Source: Janthinobacterium sp. GW458P (lineage in GTDB: Bacteria; Pseudomonadota; Gammaproteobacteria; Burkholderiales; Burkholderiaceae_D). From it: a stretch of DNA of 64,000 nucleotides. The stretch spans positions 1-64,000 of the forward strand of contig NZ_NEGZ01000007.1 in the NCBI RefSeq assembly GCF_002127585.1, given 5' to 3'. The position numbers were made by a program, and so were the translations under genes. Positions 7,450-16,747 of this stretch are shown in pieces. How positions within the stretch are numbered: the stretch's first letter is position 1; the number at the start of each line of letters is the position of its first letter. The notes under the pieces were generated by a model that was not told where the DNA came from, made no database searches, and was given only the letters and a program-made list of their open reading frames with translations.

Positions 7450-9192
7450 CTACGAGCTTATCCCCAGCGATTGATTCAACTGCGCCAGTTCCGCCCGCCA
7501 CGCCTGCTGGCTGGCCGGCTTCTGGTGCCGCGGCTTGCGAGCCAGATCCTCGGCCAGCAATTGCTCCAGTTCGCACAAGCGTTCGAGCTGTTGATCTACA
7601 TCAGTTTGCGCTGGCGCAAGCGGCGCGCTTTCCACGCGCGCCAGCGGCAACGGCGCCTGCCCATCTTCCACGCTCAAGCGTGCATACGCGCTGGCCGCGT
7701 CCGGCCACTCTTCCAGCTGGCCGTCGGCCACTACCCAAAAACGGTTGCACGCCGTTTCGATCAGGTCGCGGTCGTGCGACACCAGCAGACAGCCGCCTGC
7801 AAAGCCGCGCAAGGCTTGCCCCAGTTCCGCCTTGCCCTGCATGTCCAGGTGGTTGCTGGGTTCATCGAGCAACAATAAATGATAGCTGGCCAAGGACAGC
7901 CCCAGGAACAGCAGCCGCGCCCGCTCGCCGCCGCTCAGGGTGGCCACCGTCTGGCCATGGCGCGCATACGGAAAACCGGCCGAGATCAACGCTTGCCTGC
8001 GCGCCACCTGGCTGCGCGCCGCTTCGTTCTGCACGGCAAACGGGTACAGCGCGTCGGACAGGTCGGCCGTATCGGCCAGCTGCTGGAGCGACTGGTCGTA
8101 ATAGCCGATGTTGGCCGCCTTGTGGTAGCGCAAGTCGGGCCGCTCGTCCTGCGCCAGGATCGCTTGCCAGCACAGGCGCAGCAAGGACGACTTGCCGCTG
8201 CCGTTGGCGCCCAGCAAGGCGACCCGGTCGCCCGGCTTCAGCCACAGCTGGCCGGCCTGGAACAGCACGGGAGAAGCCGGCACGGCGCGCACGTCGAGTC
8301 CATCGAGCGCCAGCAGCTGGTCGGCCGCCAGCGCCTTGCCGCGCAGGGTCAAACGCCAGGGCGCGCCGTCGCTGACGAACGCTTGCGCATCCTTCAACTT
8401 GTCGATGCGCCGCTGCATGGTCTTGGCCTTGCGCGCCAGGTCTTCATTGTCATAGGTGCGGCCCCACAGGGCCAGGCGGGCGCTGCTGGCCGACAGGCGG
8501 TCGATTTCCTTCTGTTCGGCCGCGTGGCGGGCGGCAGCGGCCACGTCCATCTCGGCCAGCGCCGCCAGCGCGGGGCCGCAGGGCAAGTCGAAATCGTAGA
8601 GGCGGCTATCGCGCAAGATCCAGCTGCGCGTGGCCACGTTGTCGAGCAGGCGCTGGTCGTGCGAGACGAGGATGAAGGCGCCGCGCCAGCGCAGCAGGAA
8701 TTGCTCCAGCCATAGCAAGGATGGCAAGTCCAGGTGATTGCTCGGTTCATCGAGCAGCAGCACGTTCGGCTCCTGCAGCAGGGCGCGCCCCAGCAGCAAG
8801 CGCGTGTGCTGGCCGCCGGACAAGGAATGCACGGGCACTTGCGCCGTGTCGTGCTCGAAGCCCAGCTCGGCCAGCAGGCTGTCGACCCGCCAATGCAGCT
8901 CGGGCTGGTCCAGCACGGGCGCCAGCAAGGCGTCGTACAGGCTCAGGCTGGCTAGTTCGGCCGGCAAATGCTGTTCCACGTGCTGCAGGCGGCAGGCACG
9001 GGCGACCTGAATGGTGCCGGCCGTCGCTGCCCGCGTGCCGCTGAGCAATCCCAGCAAGGTGGATTTGCCGCAGCCATTGTGGCCGATCAGGCCGATGCGG
9101 TCGCCCTGGCGCAAGGTAAAGGCGAGTTCATTGAAGAGGAAACCGTCGTGGGTATCCAGCTGTAAAGCTTGTGTCGAGATAAGGGTAGTCAT
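7450..9192 (-). CDS. ABC-F family ATP-binding protein
   Basis: A 580-residue soluble protein with two ABC ATPase domains and no membrane segments. Walker A motifs are GHNGCGKST (near residue 36) and GANGSGKSS (near 325); both domains have LSGGQ/LSGGE signatures and DEPSNHLD Walker B segments. A linker with DNEDLARKAKTMQRRIDKLKD joins them, and the C-terminus (about 510-570) is a charged predicted coiled coil. ABC-F proteins bind the ribosomal E site and act in translation control or ribosome protection from antibiotics; which applies here is unknown. The ATG at 9192 gives MTTLIST. A short leader frame with a strong Shine-Dalgarno sequence lies upstream at 9301-9390. Confidence 0.92.
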   Translation of the reverse strand: MTTLISTQALQLDTHDGFLFNELAFTLRQGDRIGLIGHNGCGKSTLLGLLSGTRAATAGTIQVARACRLQHVEQHLPAELASLSLYDALLAPVLDQPELHWRVDSLLAELGFEHDTAQVPVHSLSGGQHTRLLLGRALLQEPNVLLLDEPSNHLDLPSLLWLEQFLLRWRGAFILVSHDQRLLDNVATRSWILRDSRLYDFDLPCGPALAALAEMDVAAAARHAAEQKEIDRLSASSARLALWGRTYDNEDLARKAKTMQRRIDKLKDAQAFVSDGAPWRLTLRGKALAADQLLALDGLDVRAVPASPVLFQAGQLWLKPGDRVALLGANGSGKSSLLRLCWQAILAQDERPDLRYHKAANIGYYDQSLQQLADTADLSDALYPFAVQNEAARSQVARRQALISAGFPYARHGQTVATLSGGERARLLFLGLSLASYHLLLLDEPSNHLDMQGKAELGQALRGFAGGCLLVSHDRDLIETACNRFWVVADGQLEEWPDAASAYARLSVEDGQAPLPLARVESAPLAPAQTDVDQQLERLCELEQLLAEDLARKPRHQKPASQQAWRAELAQLNQSLGISS

Positions 9193-9300
9193 GGCTCTTG
9201 TCTTTGTTCGGGATGCAAGCATCCGCGTTAACAGGAGCGCTAACGACAACGGAGTACCAGGAAAGGACTCGTAAGGGAGGGTAACTTTGCTCTGGCCAGG

Positions 9301-9390
9301 TTATCGCAGCGCGATAGAACGTGGGCAAGAGCTGGCAAATGCGCTTAAAGAGCGTGCGCGCCACAAGGCGAGCAACAAGTTTTCTTCCAT
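9301..9390 (-). CDS. Candidate leader peptide upstream of the ABC-F gene
   Basis: A 29-codon frame beginning MEENLLLALW, with a near-ideal AGGAGG ribosome-binding sequence 8 nt before its ATG and a TAA stop at 9301-9303. It ends 108 nt before the ABC-F start. No protein family is recognised. The 276-nt region between the ZIP gene and the ABC-F gene otherwise has no clear gene. A small palindrome GGATGCAAGCATCC (9211-9224) lies just before the ABC-F ribosome-binding region. Leader peptides that control ABC-F expression by ribosome stalling are known in other bacteria; that this one does so is inference. Confidence 0.45.
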   Translation of the reverse strand: MEENLLLALWRARSLSAFASSCPRSIALR

Positions 9391-9468
9391 TATATTTTCC
9401 TCCTTTCTGTGCAAGTTAGTCAGAAAGGCAATATAGCATAGATGGTATTGCGCCGGCAGAACGGCGTA

Positions 9469-10227
9469 TCAACCGCCGTGGCGCTTGTGCGTCAAAAACA
9501 GCACGATGCACACGCCCAGCGCGATCAAGAGCACTTGCGGGATGGTTTCGCGCAGGGTGGCGCGGCGCTGCATCTGCGGCATCAGGTCCGACAGGGCGAT
9601 ATAGATGAAGCCGGACGAGGCGAACACGAGCACGTAAGGGATCAGATTGCTGGCGCGGTCCAGGGTGAAATAGCCGAGCAGGCCGCCAGCCACCGCCATC
9701 ATGCTGCACAACAAGTTGAACACATAGGCGCGCAGGCGCGAGAAGCCGGCGTTGAGCAGCACGATGAAGTCGCCGATTTCCTGCGGGATTTCATGCGCGA
9801 TGATGGCCAGGCCCGTGACCAGGCCCAGCTTCGGGTCGGCCAGGAAGGCGGCCGCGATCAAAATGCCGTCCGTAAAGTTGTGCATGCCGTCGCCCACTAA
9901 AATCATCCAGCCGGCCTTGCCCGCTTCGTGCTTGTCGTGGCCGTGCGCGTGGTGGTGGCCGTCGCCTTCATGGTGGTGCGAATGGCGCAGGATGGCGAAT
10001 TTTTCCAGCATGAAAAAGGCCAGCAAGCCCGCCAGCAGGGTGGCGAACAGGCTGCGCGGGTCCGCCTGCGATTCGAACGCCTCGGGCAAGGCGTGCAGCA
10101 AGGACGTCGACAGCATGATGCCGACGGACAAGCTGACCATGCGTTCGACCACCTTGGACAGGAATGCAAACGAAAAGATCGCCGCCGCGGTAATGCTCAA
10201 CACGCCCGCGATCGTGGTCGCGAGCAA
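9469..10227 (-). CDS. ZIP family divalent metal transporter (start uncertain)
   Basis: A membrane protein of about 252 residues with eight hydrophobic helices. A histidine-rich cytoplasmic loop lies near residues 82-105 (HSHHHEGDGHHHAHGHDKH). Metal-site motifs HNFTDG and HEIPQEIGD in helices IV and V match the ZIP family, which imports zinc, iron or manganese. The first accepted start codon is TTG at 10227, but the frame continues upstream and would add IIDPVLLSI, which looks like a natural ZIP N-terminus; the codons at 10254-10249 are ATC ATC, preceded by GAGGTAAG. The true start may be a rare ATC or ATT codon. Confidence 0.88.
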   Translation of the reverse strand: MLATTIAGVLSITAAAIFSFAFLSKVVERMVSLSVGIMLSTSLLHALPEAFESQADPRSLFATLLAGLLAFFMLEKFAILRHSHHHEGDGHHHAHGHDKHEAGKAGWMILVGDGMHNFTDGILIAAAFLADPKLGLVTGLAIIAHEIPQEIGDFIVLLNAGFSRLRAYVFNLLCSMMAVAGGLLGYFTLDRASNLIPYVLVFASSGFIYIALSDLMPQMQRRATLRETIPQVLLIALGVCIVLFLTHKRHGG

Positions 10228-10467
10228 AATGGATAAAAGGACGGGATCGATGATTTTCTTACCTCAAAATGGCGCCGGGTCACGGGCGCCCGCTGTGCTG
10301 GCGTCTGGCCTGATGACTATTGCTTATTATTTAATTTTTTGCGCGCATGGCGGCGGCGTAGCGCTGCGAAGATGCAATTGTACTGCATTTACACGAAGCG
10401 GGCATTTTACAGCCCGGTGCGCTTCTCGCGGCAACTTCTGGAAAATGCAGCTATTTTCTGTTGCGGC

Positions 10468-11352
10468 TCACGCCACGCCGTGGCTCTTGAACCAGGCTAA
10501 ACAACGCGCATAGCCGTCTTTCGCATCGGCCGCCACATAGCTGGGGCGGTAATCGGCGTTGAAGGCGTGACCCGCATCGGGATAGACGACGAATTCCGAC
10601 TTGTTGCCGCCCTTGGCCAACGCGTCCTTCATTTTCGCGATCGATTCCTGCGTGATGCCCGTATCCTTGCCGCCGTACAAGCCCAGCACGGGTACTTTCA
10701 AGGTGGCGGCGATGTCGATAGGGTTGCTCGGCTGCAAGGCAGTCGCTTCGCCCACGAGGCGGCCATACCAGGCCACGCCCGCCTTGACGGCCGGATTGTG
10801 CGCCGCGTACAGCCAGGTGATGCGCCCGCCCCAGCAAAAACCCGTGATGCCCAGGCGGCTAGTGTCGCCACCGTTCTGTTTCGCCCACGCAACAACCGCG
10901 TCGAGGTCCGCCATCACCTGCGCGTCCGGCGTCTTGGCGATGATACCTTTCATCAGTTCCGGGATACTGGCCACCTTGGTCGGGTCGCCCTGGCGCACGA
11001 ACAGATCGGGCGCCAGCGCCAGGTAGCCCTGCTTGGCGAAGCGGCGCGCCATGTCGGCGATATGTTCATGCACGCCAAAGATTTCCGAAATAACCAATAC
11101 CACGGGCAAACCTGTCTTGCCTTCCGGCTGGGCCGCGTACACGGGCACAGCCTGGCCATCGACCATGACGGACACGGTAGCCGTGACGAGGCCGGCGGAA
11201 TCCGTCTTGATGACGTCTTGCGCCGCCACGGGCAGCACGGCCACGGCAAAGCCCGCTCCCAGCGCCACCTTCAGGAAACCGCGCCGGCCGTCCGGCCCGG
11301 TCACGCTGCTCTGGCCCAGCAAACTTTCACAATCGGTGATCATGTCGCTCAT
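10468..11352 (-). CDS. Dienelactone hydrolase family protein, exported
   Basis: A 294-residue alpha/beta hydrolase. The nucleophile elbow is GFCWGG (cysteine nucleophile, near residue 177), with a downstream acid in YGGKDTG and histidine in DAGHAFNADYR, the Cys-Asp-His triad of dienelactone hydrolases. The N-terminus has GRRGFLK followed by a hydrophobic stretch ending AVLPVAAQ, which resembles a twin-arginine export signal, so the enzyme probably acts in the periplasm. Substrate unknown. The gene lies 31 nt upstream of the polA stop on the same strand; the two are probably not a functional unit. Confidence 0.88.
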   Translation of the reverse strand: MSDMITDCESLLGQSSVTGPDGRRGFLKVALGAGFAVAVLPVAAQDVIKTDSAGLVTATVSVMVDGQAVPVYAAQPEGKTGLPVVLVISEIFGVHEHIADMARRFAKQGYLALAPDLFVRQGDPTKVASIPELMKGIIAKTPDAQVMADLDAVVAWAKQNGGDTSRLGITGFCWGGRITWLYAAHNPAVKAGVAWYGRLVGEATALQPSNPIDIAATLKVPVLGLYGGKDTGITQESIAKMKDALAKGGNKSEFVVYPDAGHAFNADYRPSYVAADAKDGYARCLAWFKSHGVA

Positions 11353-11383
11353 GCGCTTCTCCTGAAAATGTTGCGTTTATAAA

Positions 11384-14146
11384 TTAGTGCGCTTCGTCCC
11401 AGTTCTTGCCGACGCCGACCTCGGCCGTCAGCGGCACTTTCAGCGCGGCCACGCCCGCCATCAGTTCCGGCAACTTGCGCTTGACCAGTTCCAGCTCGGC
11501 CTCCGGCACTTCCAGCACCAGTTCATCGTGCACCTGCATGATCATCTTCGTTTGCAGGCCGTCCGTTTCCAGCCAGCCTTGCACGGCGATCATGGCCAAC
11601 TTGATGAGGTCGGCGGCCGTGCCCTGCATCGGCGCGTTGATGGCCGCCCGTTCCGCGCCCTGGCGGCGCGGGCCGTTCGGCGAATTAATTTCCGGCAACC
11701 ACAAACGGCGGCCGAACACGGTTTCCACATAGCCGCGCGCCTTCGCTTGCTGGCGCGTGTCTTCCATGTACTGTTTTACGCCCGAGAAACGGGCGAAATA
11801 GCGGTCGATATAGCTTTGCGCGGCCGCGCGGTCCACCCCCAGGTTACCGGCCAGGCCGAAGGCGCTCATGCCGTAGATCAAACCGAAGTTGATGACCTTG
11901 GCGTAGCGGCGCTGCTCGCTCTGCACTTCCGCGGCCGGCACGCCGAAGATTTCGGCGGCCGTGGCGCGGTGGATGTCGATGCCGTCGGCAAACGCGCGCA
12001 GCATGGCTTCGTCGCCCGAGATATGCGCCATGATGCGCAATTCGATCTGCGAATAGTCGGCCGAGACGATGTGGCTGCCCGGCGGCGCGAAGAATGCTTC
12101 GCGGATGCGGCGGCCTTCCGCGCTGCGGATAGGAATATTCTGCAAGTTCGGGTCGTTCGACGCCAGACGTCCCGTCACGGCCACGGCTTGCGCATAGTTC
12201 GTATGCACGCGGCCCGTGGTGACGTTGATCATCTTCGGCAACTTGTCCGTGTAGGTCGACTTCAGCTTGGCCATGCCGCGGTATTCGAGCAGCACTTTGG
12301 GCAGCGGATAATCCTCGGCCAGCTTTTGCAGCACTTCTTCATCCGTCGACGGCGCGCCCGTCGGGGTTTTCTTGACCACCGGCAACTTCAACTTTTCAAA
12401 GAAGATTTCGCCGATCTGCTTGGGCGAACCCAGGTTGAACGGCTGCTCGGCCAGTTCATACGCCTTCTTTTCCAGTTCCAGGATCTTCACGGCCAGCTCG
12501 GCCGACTGGATGTTGAGCAATGCATCGTCGATCAGCACGCCGTTGCGCTCGATCTTTTGCAAGACGACGGCTGTCGGCATCTCGATCTTTTCATAGATGA
12601 AGGTGAGTTTTTCATCATTGGCCACATTGCCCCACATGGCATTGTGCAAACGCAAGGTCACGTCGGCATCCTCGGCCGCGTATTTCGCCGCCTGTTCCAC
12701 CTCGACCTGGTTGAAGGTGATCTGCTTGGCGCCCTTGCCGCACACGTCCTCGAACGGGATAGTCGTGTAGTTCAGGTGGCGCAGGGCCAGGCTGTCCATG
12801 TCGTGTTTCTTGTGCGACTCGAACACATACGATTCGAGCAAGGTGTCGTGGGCGATGCCGCGCAGGGTCACGCCATGGTTGGCGAAGACATGGCTGTCAT
12901 ATTTCAGGTTCTGCCCCAGCTTGGGCTTATTTTCATCTTCCAGCCACGGGCGCAGTTTCGCCAGCACGTGTTCGCGCGTCAATTGCTCGGGCGCGCCCGC
13001 GTAGTCGTGGGCCAGCGGGATGTAGCAGGCGGCGTGCTCCGCCACGGACAGGGAAATGCCGACCATTTGCGCCGTCATCGGTTCGAGCGAGGTGGTTTCC
13101 GTATCGACGGCGCTCAAAGGCGCCGCGTCGATCAGGGCGATCCATTTGTCCAGCTGTTCGTCCGTCAGCACGGTTTCATACTCGGCCTCGACGGCTGGCG
13201 CGGCATCGGCGAACATGTCGCCCGTGGTGTTCGCAACCGATGCGCCAGCCGTTGCAGGCGCGCCGACAGGCGACATCGGCGGCGGCGTGGCGCCCAGTTC
13301 GCGCAGCAGGGCCTTGAAGCCGTAGCGCTGGAAGAAGGCCAGCAGGGCTTCCTTGTCTTCGTGCTTCGCCACCAGCGAGTCGGCGATGGTCGTCATGTGG
13401 CCGGACAGATCGCAATCGGTCTTGACAGTGATCAAGGCGCGCGCCTGCGGCAGCCAAGGCAGGGCCGTGCGCAGGTTTTCACCGACGGCGCCGCCCACAT
13501 TGGCCGCGTTTTCCATGATGCCTTCCAGGCTGTCGTATTGCGTCAGCCACTTGACGGCCGTCTTCGGGCCGCATTTCGATACGCCCGGCACGTTGTCCAC
13601 GGTATCGCCGATCAGCGACAGATAATCGATGATGCGGTTCGGCGGCACGCCGAACTTGACCAGCACGGCCGCCTCGTCGAGCTTTTCGTTGCTCATGGTA
13701 TTGATCAGGGTCACCTGGCTGTTGACCAGCTGCGCCAGGTCCTTGTCGCCCGTGGACACCACCACGTCCATGCCGGCGGCGGCCGCCTGCACGGCCAGGG
13801 TGCCGATCACGTCGTCCGCTTCCACGCCGTCGACCATCAAAATCGGCCAGCCCATGGCGCGCACGGCTTCGTGGATCGGTTCGATCTGCAGGCGCAGGTC
13901 GTCCGGCATCGAGGCGCGCGTGGCCTTGTACTCGGGATACATGTCATCGCGGAAAGTTTTACCCTTGGCATCGAAGACGCAGGCGATGTAGGCGGCCGGG
14001 TAGTCGGCGCGCAGGCGGCGCAGCATGTTGACCATGCCGTGCATGGCGCCCGTGGGGTAGCCGTCCGGGCTGCGCAGGTCGGGCAGCGCATGGAAGGCGC
14101 GATAAAGGTAACTGGAACCGTCGACTAACAGCAGGGTGTTTTGCAT
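11384..14146 (-). CDS. polA: DNA polymerase I
   Basis: A 920-residue three-domain polymerase used in Okazaki fragment maturation and excision repair. Residues 1 to about 290 form the 5'-3' exonuclease (LLVDGSSYLYRAFHA, VSTGDKDLAQLV). The 3'-5' proofreading domain keeps its acidic residues (AVDTETTSL, KYDSHVF, YAAEDADVTLRLH), so it looks active. The C-terminal polymerase domain has SADYSQIELRIMAHISGD, the O-helix RRYAKVINFGLIYGMSAFGL and HDELVLEVPEAE. The frame extends 63 codons upstream, but the ATG at 14146 gives the standard MQNTLLLVDGSS start. Confidence 0.98.
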   Translation of the reverse strand: MQNTLLLVDGSSYLYRAFHALPDLRSPDGYPTGAMHGMVNMLRRLRADYPAAYIACVFDAKGKTFRDDMYPEYKATRASMPDDLRLQIEPIHEAVRAMGWPILMVDGVEADDVIGTLAVQAAAAGMDVVVSTGDKDLAQLVNSQVTLINTMSNEKLDEAAVLVKFGVPPNRIIDYLSLIGDTVDNVPGVSKCGPKTAVKWLTQYDSLEGIMENAANVGGAVGENLRTALPWLPQARALITVKTDCDLSGHMTTIADSLVAKHEDKEALLAFFQRYGFKALLRELGATPPPMSPVGAPATAGASVANTTGDMFADAAPAVEAEYETVLTDEQLDKWIALIDAAPLSAVDTETTSLEPMTAQMVGISLSVAEHAACYIPLAHDYAGAPEQLTREHVLAKLRPWLEDENKPKLGQNLKYDSHVFANHGVTLRGIAHDTLLESYVFESHKKHDMDSLALRHLNYTTIPFEDVCGKGAKQITFNQVEVEQAAKYAAEDADVTLRLHNAMWGNVANDEKLTFIYEKIEMPTAVVLQKIERNGVLIDDALLNIQSAELAVKILELEKKAYELAEQPFNLGSPKQIGEIFFEKLKLPVVKKTPTGAPSTDEEVLQKLAEDYPLPKVLLEYRGMAKLKSTYTDKLPKMINVTTGRVHTNYAQAVAVTGRLASNDPNLQNIPIRSAEGRRIREAFFAPPGSHIVSADYSQIELRIMAHISGDEAMLRAFADGIDIHRATAAEIFGVPAAEVQSEQRRYAKVINFGLIYGMSAFGLAGNLGVDRAAAQSYIDRYFARFSGVKQYMEDTRQQAKARGYVETVFGRRLWLPEINSPNGPRRQGAERAAINAPMQGTAADLIKLAMIAVQGWLETDGLQTKMIMQVHDELVLEVPEAELELVKRKLPELMAGVAALKVPLTAEVGVGKNWDEAH

Positions 14147-14450
14147 AATGCCAATAAAATAAGGTGAGCCGCGCCGGCCTGGAAGAAAAAGCGGCGGGCG
14201 GGTGAAAGTTCGCCCAATTATCGCAGAGTTTAGGGCCGCGCCACCGGCCGCCACGCGTGCCGTTGCTGGCATTTTTGCCACCCTGGCAGCCCCGTGCGGG
14301 CGTGCGGGCTGGCGCCTGAGCCCGTTGCGGCGCAATTAATCGACCGTATCAAGCAGCATTGCCTAGCAGTTTGTTACAATGCCTTATAGATAAATTGACG
14401 GCATGACCACTGCATTTTCTGCAGTCCACCACATGGAAGCGAACCCCATC
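14147..14450. other. Divergent intergenic region polA / DUF2782 gene
   Basis: About 300 nt between divergent genes. A possible plus-strand -10 element TTACAAT sits at 14374-14380 and TATAGA at 14385-14390, but no convincing -35 partner was found. In-frame ATG codons at 14403 and 14433 precede the chosen start of the DUF2782 gene. No RNA gene or repeat is evident. Confidence 0.3.
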
Positions 14451-14846
14451 ATGATGCGTACATCGACACTCTGGACATTCCTCGCCCTGCCCCTGCTGGC
14501 ATGCTCGGCCATCGCCAGCGCCCAGACGCCGGCCAAACCGGGCGATGCGCCGCCACAACTGGAACGTATCGAGGAAATGGGCGAAGCGCCCATCACCGTC
14601 GCGCCAGCAGCGCCAAAACAACAGATTACGGAAAAACGCGAAGCGGGCGTGACGTCCGAAGTGAAAGTCACCAGCGGCGGCAGCACGTATTACATGAAGC
14701 CGGCCGCCGGCGCCGACCAGGCCAACGGCAACGCCCTGCGCGGCCCGCAGTGGAAAGTGCTGGAATTTGACCTGGGCAAGAAGAAACAGAAGCAGCGCGA
14801 TGAAGAGGCCGCGGACGCGCCGACGCCGCCCGCCCCCGCGAAGTAA
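14451..14846 (+). CDS. DUF2782 family exported protein
   Basis: A 131-residue protein with a signal peptide (MMRTSTLWTFLALPLLACSAIASA) and a small conserved core PPQLERIEEMGEAPITV...EVKVTSGGSTYYMKP. The C-terminal part WKVLEFDLGKKKQKQRDEEAADAP is charged and probably disordered. The core matches recalled DUF2782 proteins, which in betaproteobacteria sit between polA and thrB; their function is unknown. Start could also be 14403, but the ATG at 14451 places the signal peptide at the N-terminus. Confidence 0.8.
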   Translation: MMRTSTLWTFLALPLLACSAIASAQTPAKPGDAPPQLERIEEMGEAPITVAPAAPKQQITEKREAGVTSEVKVTSGGSTYYMKPAAGADQANGNALRGPQWKVLEFDLGKKKQKQRDEEAADAPTPPAPAK

Positions 14847-14931
14847 GCAGCCACGATCTGACGCCCTGCCCCGGCCATGCGCCGGGGGCAGCCGGCTTTT
14901 TTTGACCCTTTAGACCATCCCCCTCTTTCCC

Positions 14932-15888
14932 ATGGCAGTTTTTACCGCGCTACACCTGGACGATATCGGCCAGTGGATCACGCAATTTCCACTTGGCAAG
15001 CCTTTGGCCCTCAAAGGCATCGCTTCCGGCATCGAAAACAGCAATTTTTTCCTGAGCACGGAGCGCGGCGAGTATGTGCTGACGATCTTTGAAAACCTCA
15101 GCTTCGAGCAATTGCCGTTCTATCTGCAGCTGATGCGCCACCTGGCGGACCGGGGCGTGCTGGTGCCCGCGCCGATCGCCAATGCAGATGGCGAACTGGT
15201 GACGGCCCTGCAAGGCAAGCCGGCCGCCATCGTCAGCAAGCTCGACGGCACCTCGCAGATGGCGCCGCAAGCCGTGCATTGCGCCGCCGTGGGCGCCATG
15301 CTGGCGAAAATGCACCTGGCGGCCCGGGATTTCCCCCTGCAGCAGCCGAATTTGCGGGGCCTGGAGTGGTGGAACGCCACCACGCCGCTGGTGCTGCACC
15401 ACCTCGATGACGCCAAAGCCCACTTGCTGCGCGCGGAAATCCACTTCCAGGACGCCTTTGCTGCCTGCGATACGTATAAGGCCATCCCGCGCGGTCCCGT
15501 GCATGCCGACTTGTTCCGCAACAATGTCATGTTTGACGGCGAACAACTGACGGGCTTTTTCGACTTTTACTTTGCCGGCTGCGACACCTGGCTGTACGAC
15601 GTGGCCGTCACCGTCAACGACTGGTGCGTGGACCTGGACACAGGCGTGCTCGACACGGCAAGAGTGCGCGCCCTGCTCGACGCCTACCGGGCCGTGCGTC
15701 CGTTCACGCGCGAAGAACAGACGGCATGGCAGCCGATGCTGCGCGCCGCCGCCCTGCGTTTCTGGCTGTCGCGCCTGTATGACTATTACCAGCCGCGCGA
15801 GGCGGAAATGCTGACCCCGCACGACCCCACGCATTTCGAACGCATTCTGCGCGAACGCATCGCCACACCTGCCCCGGAACTGTTTTAA
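14932..15888 (+). CDS. thrB: Homoserine kinase (APH-like, ThrB2 type)
   Basis: A 318-residue kinase of the aminoglycoside-phosphotransferase fold that phosphorylates L-homoserine in threonine synthesis. Residues [10 protein letters not shown] and EYVLTIFE form the nucleotide-binding lobe; the catalytic loop is [14 protein letters not shown] (near residue 190) followed by [17 protein letters not shown]. This is the form found in pseudomonads and betaproteobacteria, unrelated to the GHMP-type ThrB of E. coli. No other threonine gene is adjacent. The next gene starts 2 nt after its stop. Confidence 0.94.
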   Translation: MAVFTALHLDDIGQWITQFPLGKPLALKGIASGIENSNFFLSTERGEYVLTIFENLSFEQLPFYLQLMRHLADRGVLVPAPIANADGELVTALQGKPAAIVSKLDGTSQMAPQAVHCAAVGAMLAKMHLAARDFPLQQPNLRGLEWWNATTPLVLHHLDDAKAHLLRAEIHFQDAFAACDTYKAIPRGPVHADLFRNNVMFDGEQLTGFFDFYFAGCDTWLYDVAVTVNDWCVDLDTGVLDTARVRALLDAYRAVRPFTREEQTAWQPMLRAAALRFWLSRLYDYYQPREAEMLTPHDPTHFERILRERIATPAPELF

Positions 15889-15890
15889 AC

Positions 15891-16682
15891 ATGGAAAAAT
15901 TACCTGCAAGTACGGGCTGGCAATGGGTGAAACAGGGTTTCGCCCTGTTTCGCAAGCAACCCGGCGGCCTGTCGATGCTGTTTCTCGGCTATATGTTCTG
16001 CATGCTGGCCATCAGCATCGTCCCCCTGCTCGGCCAGTTGCTGCCCGTCATCCTCGTTCCCGTGTTTTCCGTCGCTTTCGTGCAAGGCTGCCTGTACATC
16101 GACCAGGGCAAGCGCGTCCTGCCCAGCCTGCTGCTCTCGGGCTTCCGCAAGCCGGCCCTCCCCGTCCTGCTGGGCCTGGGCGTGCTGTACATCCTGATGG
16201 CCATCGTGGCCATCGGCGCCTCGTCCCTCGTCGACGACGGCTTGCTGTGGCAACTGGTCACGGGCCAGCTGTCGGAAGAAGCGGCGCGCGCCGCCATCCC
16301 CGAATCGCGCCTGGGCCTGGGCATCTTGCTGGCCATCGCGATCTACGTGCCGGCCGCCATGGCCTTCTGCTTTGCCGCACCGCTGATCTACTGGAAACAA
16401 GTCAGCCTGGGCAAGGCGCTGTTCTTCAGCTTTTTCGCCGTCTGGCGCTCGCTGTCGGCCTTCATCGTCTTCGCCAGCACATGGTTTGCCATCAGCATCG
16501 TCACCAGCCAGCTGCTGGCCATGCTCTTCGGCCGCACCCCGCTGATGATGCAGATGATGATGCCGCTGTCGATGATATTGACCATCATCATGCATTGCTC
16601 GTTCTATGCCGCCTACCGCCAGATCTTCGGCTTGCCCGTCGATGAGGGCAAGACGGTGTCGCTGGACAAGCCGAACGACTGA
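15891..16682 (+). CDS. BPSS1780 family membrane protein
   Basis: A 263-residue integral membrane protein beginning MEKLPASTGWQWVKQGFALFRKQPGG with about six hydrophobic helices. The N-terminal WxWxxxGxxLFRKxP pattern is characteristic of the BPSS1780 family of uncharacterised membrane proteins in Burkholderiales. It starts 2 nt after thrB, so the two are cotranscribed, an arrangement recalled from related genomes. Function unknown. Confidence 0.82.
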   Translation: MEKLPASTGWQWVKQGFALFRKQPGGLSMLFLGYMFCMLAISIVPLLGQLLPVILVPVFSVAFVQGCLYIDQGKRVLPSLLLSGFRKPALPVLLGLGVLYILMAIVAIGASSLVDDGLLWQLVTGQLSEEAARAAIPESRLGLGILLAIAIYVPAAMAFCFAAPLIYWKQVSLGKALFFSFFAVWRSLSAFIVFASTWFAISIVTSQLLAMLFGRTPLMMQMMMPLSMILTIIMHCSFYAAYRQIFGLPVDEGKTVSLDKPND

Positions 16683-16701
16683 TTTCGACTCCGCATAAAA
16701 A

Positions 16702-16730
16702 AAGGGCAGCCTGCGCAGGCTGCCCTTCTT
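16702..16730. terminator. Bidirectional terminator between BPSS1780 gene and uvrD
   Basis: A perfect 22-nt palindrome GGGCAGCCTGCGCAGGCTGCCC at 16704-16725 given here as arms GGGCAGCCTGC and GCAGGCTGCCC, with an A-run before and TTCTTT after. It lies between convergent genes and serves both. Confidence 0.9.
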
Positions 16731-16747
16731 TATTGCTGCTCAGCAAA

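Noticed and set aside
11387-14128. A 913-codon open frame antisense to polA
   Set aside because: Same reason: composition is that of a shadow frame and the polA reading is complete with all catalytic motifs.
16704-16725. Perfect palindrome considered as a regulator-binding site
   Set aside because: It is flanked by A and T runs between convergent genes, which fits a bidirectional terminator better.
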